Assembly: GCA_036768485.1 (NCBI GenBank)
Contig: JAVLUZ010000270.1
Location: forward strand, 248,001-312,000
DNA length: 64,000 bases
DNA from: Mermis nigrescens
Lineage: Eukaryota; Nematoda; Enoplea; Mermithida; Mermithidae
Direction of reading: 5' to 3'
Below are positions 21,661 through 33,600 of this stretch, one piece after another; position 1 is the stretch's first letter; each line of letters begins with the position of its first letter. Below the pieces are notes generated by a model, which worked only from the letters and a program-made list of their open reading frames with translations, did no database searches and was not told where the DNA came from. The position numbers and the translations under genes were made by a program.

Positions 21661-22794
21661 AGATTGTAAACAAAATGTTTTAGCACAAAAAAATTAAAAA
21701 TTTCACACTAAATTTCTTCGATCTCATTCAATTCGAGCGGGTCATAATAGATTTTTCAGTCGTAGATGCGGAAGCATACCCTGTTACTACTTATGGAAAA
21801 TTAGGAAAAGTTAGGGGGCCAGCCTACTTCAGCGAGTGTTAAGGTTCTCGTTGTATGTATACTCATTCCAAAACTGCGATTTTGGATAAATGCTGTAATA
21901 ATGAGATAAGATAATTCAAATTATCTCAGAAGTTCTCAAAAATCAATATTTTTGATAGAATTTCTGATATTAGCATATTTCTCATGTTGACCAAACACTA
22001 AAACACAGATCTAGCTATAGTAAGCTAAAATTTGAATTTTTGTCATTTTTCACATTTTTTCATGCTATTTAATTTTCTAATTTTTCTTTTTATAGACTTT
22101 GCTATTAAAATTTACATGATAAAAGATTGTTTGATTTTCTACAAAAATCTGTTAAAATTATTGACACTATTACAATAATTGGTTTACACAAAGGTGTAGA
22201 CAAAATGCTTTAGCACAAAAAAAATTTAAAAGGTCGGATAAAATCGCTTCTATGTTAGTCAATATAAGCGGGACAAAAATAATTTTACCCTTGCAAATGC
22301 TTGACTTTACTCTGTCATAAGTTTAAAAAATTGAAAACATCGTGTTATCGGAGTAGTCAAAATAAAAATTTTGCACAACAAAAATGGAAAAGTACGGAGA
22401 CTTTTTTCGAGACCCAAGTGTGTGAGGTTGACCATTAGACGCGAAATTGTCCTGGATAATAATCTGGTTGAACATTTCAAAAATAGGCGTCCAATCAAAA
22501 ATTAGAAGCGGAAAACCATTTTCCTCCTTTTTTGGTTGCATCTTTTGCACTGCGAAAATTTCTGGGAATGAAATTTTGAAATGAAAAAGTATCGAAACAA
22601 AAGCAATCATGCCATATAATATTAATATCTTACTGGATAGAAAAATGGTTATATTTTCCTGGATGAACAATTATCGTATAAGTGCAATACTGACTGAGAT
22701 AATTGCTATAACATGCGATTTGTGCACGTTTTTTGGCTGTTTTAAGTCCTCTTGAAATGGTCGTATTTGACAAATAAGGCAATATGTTTAAATG

Positions 22795-23125
22795 AAATTT
22801 ATCTGCTGCGATTCGAGATATCTGGAAGAATGTAGTTTGAAAAATGTTTTTCTCTGGGTTTTTAGTCAGTATACACTGCAGTGTAAACTATGCGCATTAA
22901 GAGTTGGAGGGTGGCGTAATAAATTTGCTCCACGGCAGTATTGTAAACCGCAAGAGCCGCCAAAACCTTTTATAGTAATTCGTCGTTTACGGGTTTCAGG
23001 AGGCAGATCGGACCATTTTGTTCAGAAATTCGAAATCAAGGGCCCGAAATACTCATTGAGCGTAAATATGAGAATCACTGTGTTATCCTGTTAAAACTTT
23101 TTTCCACGCACATACACGCAGTATG
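22795..23125 (+). repeat. Dispersed repeat, copy 2
   Basis: A direct, diverged copy of 21230-21570: CTGCTGCGATTCGAGATAT, CAGTGTAAACT, GCCGCCAAAACCTTTTAT, CTTTTTTCCACGCACATACA. The frame from 22792 (100 aa) is a chance ORF in the repeat. Confidence 0.6.
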
Positions 23126-23204
23126 AATAATGGGTACCCCGTTTCCGAGCTCCTAAACGCCTATTCAGTGAGAATAATTTTACCAGAAACGGGGTTGGAG
23201 CAGT

Positions 23205-23390
23205 GGCGAATCCAGGATTTTCCTAAAGGGGGGGCGGTACCCCTCAGGGGGGCGGAACCCTGACTTGGGCGGAAAAATTAGCCGTTTTAACCCGAAAATC
23301 GCTAAAAATCGCCCAAAAATCCTTAATTTTGCGCACTATTTTGGACCAATGAGGGGCGGCCGCCCCCGCCCTAAATCCGCCCCTGGGTTG
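23205..23390 (+). repeat. GTGGCGAATCCAGGATTT-type repeat
   Basis: AGTGGCGAATCCAGGATTTT start and AAATCCGCCCCTGG end (imperfect inverse) with GGCGGCCGCCCCCGCCC inside. Related relics: 1018-1090, 2144-2250, 3040-3240, 29235-29350, 45716-46089. Confidence 0.6.
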
Positions 23391-23394
23391 GAGG

Positions 23395-23515
23395 TGTTCA
23401 CCACGATAGGCCCTACTTGGGGAACCCTTGTTCCGGCATTTTGCACTACCCCCAGGGCGGAGAAACCCCCGACGGGACCGTGTGCACAAAAATATATATA
23501 TGTTTCCGTTTCCAG
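23395..23515 (+). repeat. GGGCGGAGAAA repeat, copy 1
   Basis: ACTTGGGGAACCCTTGTTCC, GGCATTTTGCACTACCC and AGGGCGGAGAAACCCCCGA, then GTGTGCACAAAAATATATA. It is related to 26700-26840, which ends in TATGCACAAACAGAAAACTC. Confidence 0.55.
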
Positions 23516-23628
23516 CTTTTACCCATTGTTTCCGTTTCCAGATTTTACTTTTTCCCGCGTAAAATTGATATGGAGGTTAGCCCGAATGGTGTGACCCTGA
23601 ATTGCAAAACTGTTGTCAGTGTCACCAG

Positions 23629-23700
23629 ATATGCACAGCGTGGGAATTCTGGGTTGGGGTGAAATTTTAAAGTGTCTTTTTAACCCTCGAGTTCCCGTGT
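23629..23700 (+). repeat. Family B fragment
   Basis: ATATGCACAGCGTGGGAATT and GAAATTTTAAAGTGTCTTTT only. It is truncated shortly before the two-tier element copy 2. Confidence 0.65.
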
Positions 23701-23778
23701 GTTTTTTGAAGTCCAAGGTTCCCGTGCTAGGACGCCGTCCTAGCCAGGTTAAAATACATGGCAAATATAGTATTACTA

Positions 23779-24745
23779 GTTGAGCTGCCCGGCGTTGCCC
23801 GGGCTGAACTTAGGCCTGATAGCTATATGGAATTAATATGTCTCTTGTATTTTTTATTTTTCAAGACTTGATGTTTTTGGGATATTCCTAAAAATTTGTT
23901 GGTACAAACCATATTTTATTTTTTGGATTTTTTTAAAATGTCTTTTGTCAACCATTTTTTGATCAAATCCATATTTTTGACGTTACAGAATGGTTTTGAA
24001 AATTGTTTAGCCATAATCATATTTTTGATGTTCTGGGGTGTTCTGGAAATTTTTTTAATAAAACCCATATTGTTGATGTTCTGGGATGTTTTGGAAAAAT
24101 TTTTTCGTCAAACCATATTTTTGATGTTTTAGGATGTTTTGGAAAATTTTTTTAATCAAACCCATATTTTTGATGTTTTGGGATATTTTGGAAAATTTTT
24201 TTCGTCAAACCATATTTTTGATGTTTTAGGATGTTTTGAAAAATTTTTTCGGTCAAACCATATTTTTGATGTTTTAAAAATTTTTTGTTAGTTGTAGCAA
24301 AGGGTGTCATATATCACGTGATATGTTATAGCTGATGGTATCTCCTATCTTATATCACTGCATGTTATGGCACAGACAGGGTATCTATACCAAACCTATC
24401 TTATAGCATTGCCTATCTCGTAGCACAGGGTATCTTATATCCCATACTATCTTATAACATTGCTTATCTTGCAGCTCGGGGTATCTTATATCACTTCCTA
24501 TCTTATAGCATTGCCTATCTTGTAGCACGGGGTATCTTTTATAACGTTCTATCTTATAGCATTACCTATCTTGTAGCACGGGGTGTCTTATATCACGTCC
24601 TATCTTATAGTATTGCCTATCCTGTAGCACAGAGTATCTTATATCACGTCCTATCTTATAGCATTGCTTATCTTGTTGCACATAGTATCTCATACCATGC
24701 CTATCTTATAAAATTGCCTATGTTATAGCATCATTTGGTTAAACC
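23779..24745 (+). repeat. Two-tier tandem-repeat element, copy 2
   Basis: The head GAGCTGCCCGGCGTTGCCCG is followed by about 50-bp CATATTTTTGATGTTTTAGG units (to about 24290), then about 57-bp compound units with TATCACGTCCTATCTTATAG and GCATTGCCTATCTTGTAGCA (to 24740). It is a direct repeat of 19918-20700, but the second tier has a longer unit. Confidence 0.85.
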
Positions 24746-25110
24746 CGTATTTTGATGTTTCACAGTGCCGACCAATGCTATAACATATAACAATGTACAT
24801 AGTGTCGCCAGGCATGCTCCTCTTGGCCGGGGTATCCCTATAAAAACAGTATAAACTGATTTTTGAAAAAAATAGCAAAAAATCGGCCATCTCCCGAAAT
24901 CGTTGAGGCTTATAGCACAGGGGCCAAACCCTGCTCCTTCCCTGCCCAGGGCCAATGGGTGCGTTTGTCGAAATTTCAAGATCGCTACGGCTCCTTCCCC
25001 CATTGGACCGACCTCGGCCCAAAATATCAGCCCACCAAATTTCATTGGGCCGGAGCCAACCCGGCACAAACATACGAACATACATACAAACAAACAAACT
25101 TTCAAAAATA
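24746..25110 (+). repeat. Possible retroelement 3' end with ACATACAAACAAAC tail
   Basis: A GC-richer single stretch follows copy 2 of the two-tier element. It contains AAATTTCATTGGGCCGGAGC and ends in ACATACGAACATACATACAA, AACAAACAAAC. An AATTTCATT..-plus-simple-tail ending resembles non-LTR or Penelope-type 3' ends I know from invertebrates. No reverse transcriptase is seen. Short open frames here are not convincing genes. Confidence 0.45.
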
Positions 25111-25705
25111 TATAGTAGATTTTGTGCGATTTTTTAAGCTCTTTCCAAATAAGTTTGTCATTTTTCGCTAAAGTAACGGGCCAACCCTGAAAACCTACTA
25201 CAAGGTTTTAAGGAGTTGGAGTTTTACAGATTTTCGATGGATTTCAGGGAGTTCAGGGATAGTTTTGAGATTTCAGGGACTTCAGGTAGTTCAGGATCTT
25301 CGCTATATACTATGCACGAAGTGATAAGCTTGTGTCGTATGAATGTACTTGACGCAGCTGATGTATGCGCATCTAAAACAAGCTAAGCACTCTCAATATT
25401 GAATAAGCGTGTAGTAGTGTATCCCTGTATGTAAAACAACGTTTCGGCTTTAGCAAAGGGTGAGCTTGCACGTTCGCCTGCAGCTGACCAAAAGACATCT
25501 GAAGCAACTGATGCGGGTGCGCGGCGATGCAATACACTTCTGCGGATACAAATGGTCGACGGGTCATACATTGCAGTTTTTTATACCTATGACATATGCT
25601 TAAAAAAGTAGCCAACCTCACATGAGCTTATTTACATAAGCTCCTGGAAAAAACATGATAGACAAGTCATAAACACATACATACGAAATTATTGAGTTCA
25701 ATTAA

Positions 25706-26044
25706 TCGGCAAACAGAGAAACATTGATTCCGCTAATACAAAAGCATATGCCATGTAGCACTACGATTTTTCATGATGGATTTGCTACTTATAGTGCACT
25801 TCACAATATTGGATATTCTCGTGCCACCGTTTATCACAACCGAGAGCTTGTAACTTCTGACGGAGTTCATACTAACACGATTGAGGGTCTCTGGGGAATT
25901 GCTAAGCAACGATTCGCCAGCATGCATGGATTAAAGAATAGCGACCGCTTAGCTGCACACCTGGACGAATTTACATTTAGACAGAACTACAAGGACTACA
26001 ATGGAAGCATATGGGACTCTTATAGAATTTTCAAAAATGTATAG
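25706..26044 (+). pseudogene. Merlin/IS1016-type transposase fragment
   Basis: It is open from a stop at 25703 to TAG at 26042-26044, and the first ATG is internal. It encodes RETLIPLIQKHMP, then FHDGFATYSALHNIGY, the signature HTNTIEGLWGIAKQRF and HLDEFTFRQNY. This is the C-terminal half of the DDE domain of the Merlin / IS1016 / IS1595 family: the second catalytic Asp (HDGF) and the last acidic residue (NTIE) are present. The N-terminal part with the first Asp (family VEIDE-like) is not found in any frame upstream, so it is a 5'-truncated relic or has a missing exon. It lies between inverted arrays of the 9-mer TTCAGGGAN. Family recognition is from memory of the motif. Confidence 0.78.
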
Positions 26045-26455
26045 TGAATGGTGGAAGCAAAGATTCATTCATACGTCACATAATTTAGATGTTACAGTGT
26101 GCTATTTCGTATACAATGTTATTACCTATGTAAAGAAGCGTAAGGAAAAAATTTTGAGAAAAATCGAAAAATCTTTGATTGATTTCAAAATTGGACATAA
26201 AAATTTCTGCATGACTGATTCATCTACATCGAGTCCAAGTTTGATTTCAGAAAATTTCGAAATCCTTGTGTAACTCTTGACATATTACCATTTTTAAGTC
26301 GTGTTTTGACTGTCTCTTTGGTAGACTTCAAGAAGTTTTAATTTTTTCCTGGGGGACCCTTGTAAAAAATAAAAACAAGTTAGCAGCACTAAACGCACAA
26401 GTCTCTAAAATCATTAAACTTTCTGGAATTTGCGAAACTATCAAACAACGTGAAA

Positions 26456-26640
26456 TCGGAATCACTGAAGTCCCTGAAATCCCTGAAGTGCCGTAAATCT
26501 CTGAAGTCCCTGAAATCCCTGAAGTCCCTGAATCCTGAAATTTCTGAAGTCCCTGAAGTCCCTGAAATCCCTAAAGTCCCTGAAATCCCTAAGGTCCCTG
26601 AAAACCTTGAAGTCCCTGAAATCCTTGAAGGCCCAAAAAA
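26456..26640 (+). repeat. CCCTGAARTCCCTGAA minisatellite
   Basis: About twenty 9-bp units (GAAGTCCCT / GAAATCCCT) with drift. The reverse-complement units at 25240-25296 flank the other side of the transposase relic. The 76-aa frame (KSLKSLK.., PEVPEIP..) is repeat-encoded. Confidence 0.93.
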
Positions 26641-26694
26641 GTTAACATCCCTGAAGAAAAATTGCCGGAAACAGAGTTGAAGATATTAACCCTG

Positions 26695-26840
26695 AAGAGC
26701 GCTACTTGGGCAATCATGGTTCCGGCACTTTGGACAACCCTAGGGCGGAGAAAGCTCCGAAGGATCCAAGGTCAGCTTCACACACTATGCACAAACAGAA
26801 AACTCGAAATTAATATTATAGATTATTTTACAATATCTTC
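26695..26840 (+). repeat. GGGCGGAGAAA repeat, copy 2
   Basis: ATGGTTCCGGCACTTTGG and AGGGCGGAGAAAGCTCCGA match copy 1 at 23395-23515. The copy ends in ACTCGAAATTAATATTATAG, the same string found after the CA repeat at about 21643. Confidence 0.55.
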
Positions 26841-27460
26841 AAAATGTCGCAAAACAGATTAGATAAAATGGTAGTCAAATGAAGTGGTCTAGAATAAAGT
26901 TACATTCAACTGTGATAGAAGATTATAAAGTTACAGGGCCACAATAGCAATAAATGTCTTTCAAAAATGCATTCATGAATCGAAAAAACGACTATCAAAT
27001 TGAGTAGGTACCTATATTTTTTAGCAATAAATATCACTTTAATGCCGTCTCAATGCAGGATGATGGCCTTTCTATCAAAGCAAACCAAATTTCATTTGCT
27101 TTCGTCGTTAAGCAGTTACAAGGTACGATAGACGATTTGTTTCTGACACACCATGCACAATTTTGACGAACTTATTAGTTATTCGATTTTATGAATTAAA
27201 AAGTAAACCTTGTGTGCTAATTATGAGTCAATGGGGTACGGAGAGATAGTAGAAAGGCGAGATCTTGATATTTTTTCTTCGTTTCTCACATTTCTTATGT
27301 ACAAGATTCATCTGTATAATCAATTTCCTGGCTTGTTGAAGGGATTAATGGCCGATAAGTATAGTGTGCTTATGCGTATATTTATCAATTTTAATGCAAA
27401 AATAACGTATGAGTACAAGCACAAAATATGTACATATGCAATGTACACGAATCAAGATTT

Positions 27461-27695
27461 TTAAATTGTCTCTCTATGATGGCCATGATGGGTTCTGTAA
27501 TAACAGTGTCGGCAAGATATGTCGTAGAAATTCAGGCTATTTGAGCTGTACGTCAAAGTGTCGGAATTTTCGTCAATATATCTTATAATCCGTATGTCCC
27601 TGGGAATGTACGGTATCGTATGTTTAGAAAATAAAAGTTGTTGCAGAATGTAAGGATCTGTTATAAATCCAGCCTGATGCCGCGGTATTCGATAT
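27461..27695 (-). CDS. K2P exon 7: conserved C-terminal block and stop
   Basis: The acceptor is TTTATTCAG (AG 27697-27696). In phase 2 it reads YRIPRHQAGFITDPYILQQ, LLFSKHTIPYIPRDIRII, RYIDENSDTLTYSSNS and SCRHCYYRTHHGHHRE, then TAA at 27463-27461. The KH.IP.IP.DIR..RYID pattern is one I recall after the DARNALA motif in nematode TWK channels. Exact phase agreement across a 2.2-kb intron supports the join. The His/Cys-rich end is unusual and unexplained. A weak ATTAAA (27395-27390) lies 66 bp downstream. Confidence 0.85.
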
Positions 27696-30600
27696 CTGAA
27701 TAAATCAAAATTAATATTCGTTCGATTAATTAAAAATAGGTGTCAATAATATTTTTAGAAACGGTCAATTTTTACAGCAATGAGGCCAGCTGCATTCACT
27801 ACTACTGAGATCCTTAAGCGAAAACTCGACTGATGAAACGTCAAGTATGTAGGGACACTTCTACATGAAGTGACGTTTTTACCTCAAAACTTATTTTGAA
27901 AATACTTTGATTTGTCTTAGGAAAAAGTTTGAAAATTGTTGAATGAAGATTATATTTTCTCAATGATGAATCGATAATTTAGTTATTTAATTTAAGTTTT
28001 AGCTGAAAGACGATTTATTTTACACCCTTCGTCAATTCCGAAAGGTTGTGAAAAAATATAAATGGAAATAAACAGCTGACTCTAAGAAAATGCGGAAGGC
28101 ACAAAAAGGCTAAAGATCTAAATTTATTATGAGTTTATCATAGTTATAAAAATTTTTAGTGACTCTATACAATTCTTTAGTTGTAAATCTGTTTTAGCTG
28201 ATTAGTTAAACAAAGTGGCCAGAGATGCACATCAGATCAATGCTATAATAGCAATCTCTCCGCTTATTGTCAGAGAAAGTTTTAAAATTTATCACCGAAC
28301 ATTTGTGAAACAGGCTATAGAGTCTAGATCATAGATGCAAAGCATGACCGATCTGGGGTGGGGTTCAGCTGGTCTGAGGGGTCAAAAATTGAGCTATTTT
28401 GGGCCAAAATAACATCAAAAACTAGTTTAACCGCTAAACTGACGTTAAAACTACGTTATTATACAGGTTTTGGTCAGCTTAAAGCTACGAAGCAAATTTT
28501 CAAAGTTCGTCCATTTTTGGCCTTTGTTTTGCCTCATCTTCCCAGAAAATTCTCCAGTTTTCTATACTGGGGTCTATAGTCCGTTTTGGCATAATTTTAA
28601 AAATCATCTCCGACAAAAAGCTTAAACAATAATAAGAAGAGTTTAAAGCAACCAAGGCCTGGTTTTCGAATGAAGGAGTTAAGCTAACCCCGGGGTCAAA
28701 TTCGATAAATTTTGTCGAGATGAGGGTTAAATAATTTATCCCCGGTTTCCGAATGAAGGGGTTAATTTTAATTTTAATGCTTGTGGTAACTAAACCCAAC
28801 CATTAAGGGTTAAGAGGGTTGTATACAATATCCATTTGATATCAGTACTTATCACAGGTTTCCGAATGAAAGGGTTAACTAGTCGAGGGTTAAATTTTCT
28901 TGTTTTGTCCTATAAAGGTTAACCCTGATGCCGATCAGGATTTATTCCTGCAAACTGTATTGTTCGCGCACGGTTAGGTGTGTATAAGAATTCTGTATAG
29001 CTTTAAATTTTATGCTATTGTGAGCAAAAGTGAATTCAATTAGTAGCATATTTGATATAAAATGGAATGCAGATTCCAGAATTTTTGATGTTTTTAATAA
29101 CACTTTGCCAATATCAGGAAATCGTCGATCGTCCAGTGCCAAGTTTTTATTATATAAATTCTGAGCCTTACTATCTATCATTTCATCATATATGTTCTAT
29201 TTCGACTTTAATGATTCCATTCATAGAATAAATACAGGGGTGGATTAAAGGGGGAGCTAGGGGCGGCGCGGTTGCCCCTTATTGGTTAACAACAGTTGGC
29301 CAAATAAAGAATGGATTGTACTTTGCAATAATTTTTGGTCATCGATATCATAATTTCTCAAATTTATTGCCTATTTATTACACTTACTTTCTGGATCTGG
29401 CAGCCATTTTTTCTTCTATGTTTTAGCATAAGTCCTGAAAAAAATTTGCCTTACTCACTAAATGCATTAAGCTCATGCTCGGATTTATTCAGATTTTTTT
29501 GAAATCGATTAGTTGTGTGCAATACAAACTATCTACCGGCTATGTCCTAACTAAAAATGCAATGCCATAGGTACACGAATATGTGCACATTGAATGCATG
29601 AAGTATTTAACCCCCGAGGGTTTATATAACCCTTGAGGGTTACTTTACCCTGAGCTTAAATTTCATTCAGCAACCGGGTATAAACTTATCCCCGGGATTA
29701 ACTTAACCTTTGGGTTAACTAACCCTGTGGTTAATTTAACCCGCTTACTTAACCCCTTTATTCGGAAACCGGGCCCAGCTGTAGTAGTGCATATTGAAGA
29801 TGTCATTTGTGCATTGAAAATCCATAACAGTAATGAGACTTCAGCAAAAGTAGGCCATTAGGAATGAAACAAACTTCAGACAGAAATTTATGAAAAATAA
29901 AAATGTAAAAAATCTACAACAGCAGCAAATGTGGGCAACCTGTTGGACAATAAATTGGCGTACAGATCGCTGATGTAAACGACTTTGCCTCCAACAATTG
30001 CCAGCGCGTTGCGAGCGTCCTGAATCTTACGGCCGAAATAATGAATCTTTCTAACGTAATGAATTCCGACCAAGTCTATGCACATTGTCGTTATAATCAG
30101 GCCTATTATTATGTACAGTAATATTAGAAAAATGTAGGCGCTTTTCATCGGTACTAAATCGCCGAATCCGATAGTAGTCATCGTAATAAATCTGGTAACA
30201 CAAAACGGATTATTAGATGTTGAAATCTTTTGCTGCACTGAATAATTACGCAAAATTGACCCGAACAAAAATCAATTAAAGATTGAAAATTGTGGGAAGC
30301 AGTCAGTTATCGGACAACTATTCACATTTTATTGATGAGATCGTGAAAAGAAATTCGCAAGCTTATGAGAACAGTCTGCACTAAATGAAATATTGAAATA
30401 TTAATGTGAAACAATACAGAGAAACACTGGCGAAATATTTTTAAAATACGACAACTACATATTGCATGCAATGCTTACAATCACACGAATCCAAAAAATC
30501 AAAGTGAAATTCTAAAAACACCTAAGAATGAAATTTTTGAAATTTTTTCTCACTATTTGCAATTTTTGATGCCAATGACCCCAGAACTTCACCCCAGAAC

Positions 30601-33600
30601 TCTTTTTCGATTTTTGCGAATTTTTTAACTCAAACCAGACTCCCAGAATATGGGTCCTGCCAACGTGAGGTCACAATAGGCCTTAGCAGACACAAGATTC
30701 TGGGTAGAGCATACATTCTCAAGGAAGCAGGAAATGCACCTTACCACAATAAGTGCAGAAAAATTTGAAATCAATTTTACACAAAGATCCAGTACGGGTT
30801 CGTTCTTCCTATTCTTTCAAGTTGCTCAGGGAAATAAATAAATAGACATGAAGAACGCATAATAATATTACATAATATTCAATAATAAATAATATATTAA
30901 ACAATTAATTTATAGGGTGTTCAAAAACGGTACACCACTCAAACGGTACACTACTGAAAATGCTATACTGAAAAGTATACTTTACACTAGCAATTGAAAC
31001 TTTACCAGAGTGTAGTCCAGTGTTTGTTTGCTTGTTTGGCAGAACGTTGTAAGAAGCAAAGCGTTTGTTCGAAATCCAGAGCTTTTATCCAAAAAGTACA
31101 TAGTTTGAGTTTTGGCGCAAAAAATTTTTAAAAAAATTTTTGCCAAAATTGAGACGATCAATGATAATTTTTTAAAACATATGTGGACAGCTGGACTTTT
31201 CAGCATTCTGAGACAGCATTAACAACAAATAAGAAAAATTTTGTTTGACACTTTATATTAGTTTTATTGTAAAGTTACAGTAATTGTAACTAACAATGAC
31301 CTCTATCAGCTTCGACGGACAGTTTTGAATAGTAGTGCAACTGATCGACGAAGTCATCAATCTTTTGTTGACAGACATTTCCAGGCTCAAAAATTTGCTA
31401 TTTCAAGTGTGCAAAATTGTTAATTCACATTTTGTACGACAAACGTTGTTCAAATGTTTCTAAGAGCTGTCAAATATTATATCACTATTTGGGCGAAAAT
31501 CTTCAAAAAAAATTTGCGCTAAAACTCGAGCTAAGTAGTTTTAGGAGAAATCCCTGAAAAACGGAGAAATCCTTCTCGTGTTATAAAATTTTATCAGACT
31601 AGCAAATAAGCACTGAACTACATTCTGGAACAGTTTTAATTGCTAATGTCGAGTTTACGTTACAGTATACCATTTTTAGTAGTGAACTGTTTTTTAAACA
31701 CTTCCTCGAATTTAATAGTACAATATTTAATCATGAACATGCGGCAGAGGTCCTACTAACTCGGCATGCATTTTTGCTGCTCAAAATTCCATTTCGACTT
31801 ATTTTAGGCTATTTAAACAGCACTTCCGACGGAATTTGGCGATTGCATTTAATTTCAAATTGCATTATCAAATAAATTGCCTGTTTTTAGTCATATTAGA
31901 GATAGATAACTCATTTGTTTGATCGATGAATGTTAATAAACAGGCAAACCTATAAAAATTAAAATTTCCTTAATAAAATGACAAAATTGATAGAAAATTG
32001 TAGCAAGTGAGTCAAACTTTCTGAATTGAGTTCAGAAATTCCCCAACAACTCTTGCATCTCCCTAAATCGCACGACAGCACCTGATTAAGGGAGGGGTAA
32101 AAGTCCTATTATTCCTCCCTATGCCCTGTGCCCACGTCTGGAAAATAGCTTGTCATTATTTACTTTTAGAGAATAAAATAGTTTACAACACATATTAAAT
32201 TCTGTGTTCTTCCGGCCCTGTGAGAGCAATTTTGTGAAAACTTACGAAAAGTAAAAAGAATCAAAGAAGCTCCACGATTCTGTATTGCTCATCAGCAGTC
32301 CGCCCAAAGCGGTGTAACCGATAAGAATAACAAGCAGTACGAAAGGAGGCACGGTTTTTTCCTGATACGAGACGCCCAACGCCTGCTCTATATGTTCGGT
32401 GATTGAACTTCTGTCTCGATTTTCATTGGCCGGTTTATTCGTCTTCTTGTCCCATCTATTCGTTTAGATAGAAGGAAAATTCAATTCACTGTTTCAAATT
32501 AGAATTTGCGACATATGTAGGTGAGAGAATTTCCAAATCAGCCAAAAAATGTTTTTGCCTAAGTCAGCAAGGAATTAATTATGCAATGATAATTGCCAAG
32601 AGTGATGATTTTAACGAAAAAACATATGACGATGTCATGAAAACTGCAATGCAGAGCGGATTTCAACTAATGTTGAAGAACATAGGGAGAAAAAGATGTA
32701 AGATACAAAAATTACCTCAAAATATTGTAGCTAAATTGCTAAAGTTGTGATAAATCGAAGTGCCCCTTGAAAAGCTAAAAAAGAACACAATTTTTCGAAA
32801 GGATAAAGAGATATAAGTTAAGATTTTTTGCAATATATTACAAAGTCATTTCAACTCAAGATAACGATTCCACTACTCAAAAAATGTTCCTTCTTATCTT
32901 TTACAATACCAATTCTAACGCCCTTAAATTTGCTATTCGTATTTTTTAAGATGCATAAAATGCACAATAAAACTAAGGAAATCACACAAAACTTAAATGT
33001 CGTTTAGTCAAGAACAAGTTATTGGATGTTGCGGAATACTTTCAGTCAGCTTATTTACTTTCTACATATTTTTAATCGACTTGAATCCACTCGAAGTCAG
33101 TGCCGTATAAACACGTGATGTTCTGATTGAAAAATTCAGATAAGTATATTATGAATAGAAACTTGAATTAGAAAATCACAAAAAAAGATCAAAAAGAGAA
33201 AACTTGAGACGTAGAAATACGATACTCCGGTCGATTATAGATGGCAGAAGGACAAGATCATATGTCATCCCATTTATGCAATTAATGCGTACATTGATAG
33301 TGAGGTAAAAAATAGTGCGGTGTGAGCTAGAGATGGAAAGAAGATTGCAGCAAGACGCAAATGAATCGTCAAAAAATTCATCAGTACAAATAAAGTAGAA
33401 ATAATGCATTTTTCAAGAAACAAACTAAATCGATCACCGGCGATGAATGAGATCGATTTTGCAAAAATCGATAACAGCTAAAATTTTCAGATTTTTTAAA
33501 GGTCAATAAAATAAAATTATCCAAAATCGTCAGAATAGATCGGCTATGACAATAGGCAAATAGTAAAAAGTTAAAGCGAACTAAAAGCCAATCGTTAAAA

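Larger units (their letters stand above)
25200..26645. mobile_element. Merlin-like element with inverted TTCAGGGAN minisatellite ends
   Basis: The left end (about 25240-25296) carries TTTCAGGGAGTTCAGGGA-type units. The right end (about 26456-26640) carries the reverse complement (TCCCTGAAATCCCTGAAG) in some 20 units. The transposase relic lies between. The arms have the same unit sequence in opposite orientation but unequal length, so they could be expanded subterminal repeats of the element. Exact ends and a target duplication were not identified. Confidence 0.5.

Noticed and set aside
22792..23094. 100-aa plus-strand frame
   Set aside because: It lies in a dispersed repeat whose other copy (21230-21570) is not open in the same frame.
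24723..25171. Four overlapping 100-124 aa frames on both strands
   Set aside because: They stay open because the stretch is GC-richer. Peptides show no recognised domain, and the sequence resembles a retroelement 3' end with a simple tail.
26450..26680. 76-aa frame KSLKSLK../PEVPEIP..
   Set aside because: It is encoded by the CCCTGAARTC minisatellite and has no conserved domain.
29888..29939. C-terminal read-through of K2P exon 6 (LPTFAAVVDFLHFYFS)
   Set aside because: The phase-matched exon 7 with the family's conserved tail makes splicing at 29939 the better model.
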